Shown: positions 6,133 through 8,481 of the stretch, in pieces
Layout: each line of letters starts with the position of its first letter
Position numbering within the stretch: the stretch's first letter is position 1
Assembly (NCBI GenBank): GCA_947459455.1
Contig: CANHEC010000064.1
Span: 1 to 8,481, forward strand
Direction of reading: 5' to 3'
From: Chitinophagaceae bacterium
GTDB lineage: Bacteria > Bacteroidota > Bacteroidia > Chitinophagales > Chitinophagaceae
Length of the DNA stretch: 8,481 nt
Notes under the pieces: model-generated
Database searches by the model: none
Seen by the model: only the letters and a program-made list of their open reading frames with translations
What the model was told of the DNA's origin: nothing
Program-made: the position numbers and the translations under genes

Positions 6133-7017
6133 TTATAACAGCAATTGCGGTGAAAGGGCCGGCGAGACAATTTCGCCACTTTGTAAACAAAGTGCTGCGG
6201 CCCGGGTGCCCATTTGCAGGCAGGTGGCGTGGGGCAGTTGCTGCATCCAGCCAAACAGGAAGCCGGCAAAGAAGGAGTCGCCGGCACCATTGGTATCGGT
6301 AATGGGTACCTGTTCGGCATCCACTTCTATGCATCCGTGGCGGGGGCACAGCAGGCTGGCGCCTTTTTCGGCATGGGTGCAAATGGCCAGCTGCTTGCCG
6401 CCGCCGATCAGGTTTTCCATCAACGGCCGATAGTCGGGCAGGTTATCGCTGCTCAGGTGGATGTATTGGGCGGCGTCAATAAACGGCTGGTGGTAGCTGC
6501 TTTCGCCATCGTAGTCGTGCAGGTCGGTCCACACTGGTTTGCCGCTGGCGGCCACCCGGGCGGCCCAAGGGCGGCAGTAGGCGATGATGTTGAGGACAAT
6601 CAGATCGTGGCTGGCCAGTTCGGTGGGTAGCCATTCTTCGGCGCCGGGCAGTGTTTCGCTGCTGGTGGTGGCAAAAATCGACAGGCGTTTGCCCTGCGCA
6701 TCCATCAGGTTGATGTGACGTTCGGTACCGGCCGGGTCGTCCAGCCATTGCACGGCCAGCTCTTTCCTCTGCAGGTATTGCCGTATTTGCCGGCCGTAGT
6801 CATCGGTGCCGGTGGCGCTGATCAGCTTTACCGGCACCCCCAGTTGCTGCAGGGCCAGTGCTTTTCCTGTACCCGTGCTGCCGGTGTGCTCGGCAAAGCC
6901 ACATTGGTGAATAGTGGCGGGCTGCCCCTGCGGCAGGCCGGGTAAATACACAATATGATCGAAGGTGGTGCCACCCAATACCAGCACCCTTGGCCATGCA
7001 AAAGCTGTTGTTGCCAT
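6133..7017 (-). CDS. PfkB-family carbohydrate (ribokinase-type) kinase
   Basis: This 294-residue cytoplasmic enzyme should phosphorylate a sugar or nucleoside with ATP. The second PfkB signature is complete: DTNGAGDSFFAGFLFG (241-256), with D247 as the catalytic base and GAGD as the anion hole. The N-terminal strand RVLVLGGTTFDHIVYLPGLP (10-29) has the conserved substrate-side aspartate D20. The first signature is atypical: HTGSTGTGKALALQQLG (44-60) stands where ribokinases show GG..N.A...a.LG, so the usual substrate-contacting Asn appears to be Lys52. The segment also looks like a P-loop by chance. Substrate is therefore open. The ATG at 7017 is taken because the first strand follows closely. 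The gene leads the minus-strand block and is divergent from the LytTR regulator across 165 nt. On its own strand TATTTAAATTGC lies just before the ATG, a weak promoter candidate. Confidence 0.88.
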   Translation of the reverse strand: MATTAFAWPRVLVLGGTTFDHIVYLPGLPQGQPATIHQCGFAEHTGSTGTGKALALQQLGVPVKLISATGTDDYGRQIRQYLQRKELAVQWLDDPAGTERHINLMDAQGKRLSIFATTSSETLPGAEEWLPTELASHDLIVLNIIAYCRPWAARVAASGKPVWTDLHDYDGESSYHQPFIDAAQYIHLSSDNLPDYRPLMENLIGGGKQLAICTHAEKGASLLCPRHGCIEVDAEQVPITDTNGAGDSFFAGFLFGWMQQLPHATCLQMGTRAAALCLQSGEIVSPALSPQLLL

Positions 7018-7142
7018 GGTTGCAATTTAAATACCGGCAAGACTCGGTGCTGCAGACCGCAACACAGGTAGACAAAATCGATTGGATGAATATCCTTTAC
7101 CTTCATTGCCAGACCAGCGAAATCCCGAAATTTGTAATAATC

Positions 7143-7153
7143 GCAATAATTGC
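7143..7153. repeat. Palindrome in the kinase/LytTR divergent region
   Basis: GCAATAATTGC is a perfect 5+1+5 palindrome 29 nt before the LytTR ATG. It lies between TTTG at 7131-7134 and TTTG at 7156-7159. Those two elements loosely fit a -33/-7 arrangement for the regulator, although the TA of the -7 element is missing. It is a candidate operator only. Confidence 0.25.
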
Positions 7154-7182
7154 AGTTTGTTGTAAGGCTTTTTAATTGAAGA

Positions 7183-7884
7183 ATGCACATGACTTGCTAC
7201 ATAGTTGATGACGACCCGGTGTCAAGAACGATTCTGCACCACTTTGTGTCGCAAGTAGATTGGTTGGTGCTGAAGGGCGAATTCGAAAGTGCCCACGAAG
7301 CTATTGCGGCCTTGCAGACAGACGCGGTCGATCTGTTGCTGCTTGACATCAACATGGAGGGCATGAGCGGTATTGAAATGGCGGAAGGTCTTGAGGAGAA
7401 GCCCATCATTGTGTTTACCACAGCCAGCCGCGAGTATGGCCCCGAAGCCTTTAGCCTGAATGCCGCAGATTATCTGGTAAAGCCAATCAGCCAGCAGCGT
7501 TTTTTGCAGGCCATGGACGGGGTGCGGGCAGCACATCAGGCCGCCAAGGCACCGCAAGTGCAAGATGAGGAGGCGATTTTTGTGAGAGATTTGAAATCGC
7601 TGGTGAAACTGAAAGTGCAGGATATTCTTTATGTAGAAGCACTGGGCGACTATCTGAAATTGCACACGGCTCAGCGCTTTTACACCCAGCTGGGCACTAT
7701 GAAGCAAATGGAGGAGAAGCTGAAGCCATTTGGATTTAAGCGGGTGCATCGCAGCTACCTCATTGCCATACGGTATATAAATGGAATGGAGGCAGGCCAG
7801 GTATTGGTAGGAAACTACAAAGTGCCTGTATCAGAAACGTATAAGCCAGAAATGATGTCCATTATCAACCAAAAGAAATTGTGA
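7183..7884 (+). CDS. LytTR-family response regulator
   Basis: This 233-residue protein is a two-domain DNA-binding response regulator of the LytR/AlgR type. The receiver domain (about 3-118) has the acidic pocket DDD at 9-11, the phospho-acceptor D55 in LLLLDINMEGMSG, the switch Thr at 79-80 (FTTA) and K100 in YLVKPIS. The LytTR domain (about 131-230) shows the characteristic ILYVEALGDYLKLHT (148-162) and FKRVHRSYLIA (185-195), with a conserved C-terminal VPVSETYKPEM. Family members bind direct repeats and are usually phosphorylated by a membrane kinase of the LytS/YehU (His_kinase) type, none of which is in the window. The start may be ATG 7183 or ATG 7189; the second gives MTCYIVDDDP, a more typical beginning. 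The Hpt gene follows 31 nt later on the same strand, so the two are likely co-transcribed. Confidence 0.94.
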   Translation: MHMTCYIVDDDPVSRTILHHFVSQVDWLVLKGEFESAHEAIAALQTDAVDLLLLDINMEGMSGIEMAEGLEEKPIIVFTTASREYGPEAFSLNAADYLVKPISQQRFLQAMDGVRAAHQAAKAPQVQDEEAIFVRDLKSLVKLKVQDILYVEALGDYLKLHTAQRFYTQLGTMKQMEEKLKPFGFKRVHRSYLIAIRYINGMEAGQVLVGNYKVPVSETYKPEMMSIINQKKL

Positions 7885-7915
7885 CATTCTTTGTTACTTC
7901 AAAAGGGGCATTGAA

Positions 7916-8242
7916 ATGACTGGTGAATCAAGCTTCGGGTTGCCCGATGCCATCAAGCAGAAAGTTTATCCGATTTTTTTGCAGCTTTTTCCGGAGAGCA
8001 TGGCCGCACTGGCCGCTGCCATCCAACAGCAAGACTGGCCCGAAGCTCGGCAGCTGGCCCACAAGATGACTGGTACCCTGGCGGCACTGGGCGCACAGTC
8101 TGCCGCCAATGATGCCCTGCAAGACCTGCGAGGAGCCATTAAAGAAGAACACGATCTGGTGCAGATTGAAGCAATGCACCAACATTTTGTAGCGCAGGCT
8201 GAAATTGCCTTGACACAAGTGGCTGCCTTTCTGAATCGGTGA
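7916..8242 (+). CDS. Hpt (histidine phosphotransfer) domain protein
   Basis: This 108-residue protein is a single all-helical Hpt domain. The phosphorylatable histidine is H49 in EARQLAHKMTGTLAALGAQ, matching the Hpt motif AHxLKGsaxxxGA, with Met and Thr in place of the common Leu and Lys/Gly neighbours. The region before it (FLQLFPESMAALAAAI) and after it (NDALQDLRGAI) give the expected helices. Hpt proteins shuttle phosphate between a hybrid kinase receiver and a response regulator. Here the partner is probably the LytTR regulator encoded 31 nt upstream, and a hybrid kinase elsewhere would be the phosphate source. The ATG at 7916 follows AAAAGGGG, a weak ribosome-binding site at suitable spacing. 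No transmembrane segment or second domain is visible. Moderately sure, since Hpt domains are sequence-poor. Confidence 0.85.
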   Translation: MTGESSFGLPDAIKQKVYPIFLQLFPESMAALAAAIQQQDWPEARQLAHKMTGTLAALGAQSAANDALQDLRGAIKEEHDLVQIEAMHQHFVAQAEIALTQVAAFLNR

Positions 8243-8278
8243 TGCAACTTCGGGTGTTGGTCTAAAAAAAGCTGATGT

Positions 8279-8481
8279 TCACCGTTTAGGGTAGATTATC
8301 TGCAAAGTGGCTGATAGCTTTACGCCAATCTGGAGTAGTGCGTCCACATCGATGGCGCTGAAGTAGCCCATGTTTCTGTTCAACTCTGATAGGCCCGATA
8401 GTGGATGGCCCGGCGCCATAGATACGGAGCCGAACATACGAATACAGCAAGTAGGCGGCTGGTTGGTGTTTCTGTTTTGGG
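8279..8481 (-). CDS. Possible C-terminal end of an unrecognised gene (partial)
   Basis: On the minus strand one frame is open from the window edge to a TGA at 8279-8281, about 67 codons. Its end reads SELNRNMGYFSAIDVDALLQ and then IGVKLSATLQIIYPKR, with roughly 60 percent GC at third positions, as expected for this genome. I do not recognise the protein. A second minus-strand frame is also open here to a TAA (+ strand 8286-8288), and a plus-strand frame is open from an ATG at 8370, so the call rests on composition and is uncertain. The gene would converge on the Hpt gene, leaving 36 nt between stops. Confidence 0.35.
   Translation of the reverse strand, partial: QNRNTNQPPTCCIRMFGSVSMAPGHPLSGLSELNRNMGYFSAIDVDALLQIGVKLSATLQIIYPKR

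Noticed and set aside
6050..6382. 111-residue N-terminal extension of the symporter
   Set aside because: It overlaps the kinase gene in another frame, has arginine, proline and cysteine-rich shadow composition, and the family start is at 6049.
5300..6433. Plus-strand open frames of 140-178 aa opposite the symporter and kinase genes
   Set aside because: Antisense shadows of well-supported genes, with no motif or plausible start context.
7152..7160. GCAGTTTGT as a LytTR autoregulatory site
   Set aside because: It is close to the general LytTR half-site, but no second repeat at the expected spacing is present.
7222..7749. 175-aa minus-strand open frame opposite the LytTR gene
   Set aside because: Antisense shadow of a clear response regulator; the His, Gln and Leu-rich translation shows no domain.
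8244..8270. CAAC/GTTG hairpin followed by an A-run as a terminator for the Hpt gene
   Set aside because: The stem is only 4 bp, and the following run is A rather than T on the coding strand.

Overview
The window looks like a chromosomal segment of a Bacteroidota bacterium, most likely Chitinophagaceae or a near relative. The reasons are the protein families present (GT9 with a C-terminal four-cysteine motif, LytTR response regulator, DedA with an added periplasmic domain), TATTTGC boxes like the Bacteroidota -7 element upstream of several genes, the near absence of Shine-Dalgarno sequences, and moderately GC-rich coding sequence. Lineage is inferred from family resemblance only. I see no tRNA, rRNA, CRISPR array, insertion sequence or phage gene.

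Layout. 1-102: non-coding, with inverted repeats and a weak terminator-like hairpin. 103-1092 (-): GT9 heptosyltransferase-like glycosyltransferase. 1218-2456 (+): a divergent GT-B glycosyltransferase whose first beta strand (from an ATG at 1176) is cut off by an in-frame TAG at 1212-1214. 2453-3721 (-): MFS transporter with a non-ATG start, whose stop codon overlaps that of the glycosyltransferase. 3760-4722 (-): DedA-family membrane protein with a signal peptide and an extra periplasmic beta domain. 4802-6049 (-): DAACS/SLC1-type acidic amino acid or dicarboxylate symporter. 6133-7017 (-): PfkB-family sugar kinase. 7183-7884 (+) and 7916-8242 (+): LytTR response regulator followed by a stand-alone Hpt phosphotransfer protein. 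8279-8481 (-): possible C-terminal end of an unrecognised gene running off the window.

How the genes may work together. The two glycosyltransferases suggest surface polysaccharide or lipopolysaccharide synthesis. The DedA protein (undecaprenyl-phosphate recycling is known for this family) fits the same envelope theme, although it sits in the minus-strand block with two transporters and a sugar kinase. That block may be several transcription units, because the symporter and DedA each have their own promoter-like box; MFS and DedA are separated by only 38 nt. The LytTR and Hpt genes form a small regulatory unit with no histidine kinase beside it.

Most of the window is ordinary housekeeping or envelope sequence, and I found no convincing unknown multi-gene system. 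The points most worth a second look are the amber codon in the glycosyltransferase, the domain-fused DedA protein, the Hpt/LytTR pair, and the variant ligand motifs in the symporter and the sugar kinase.
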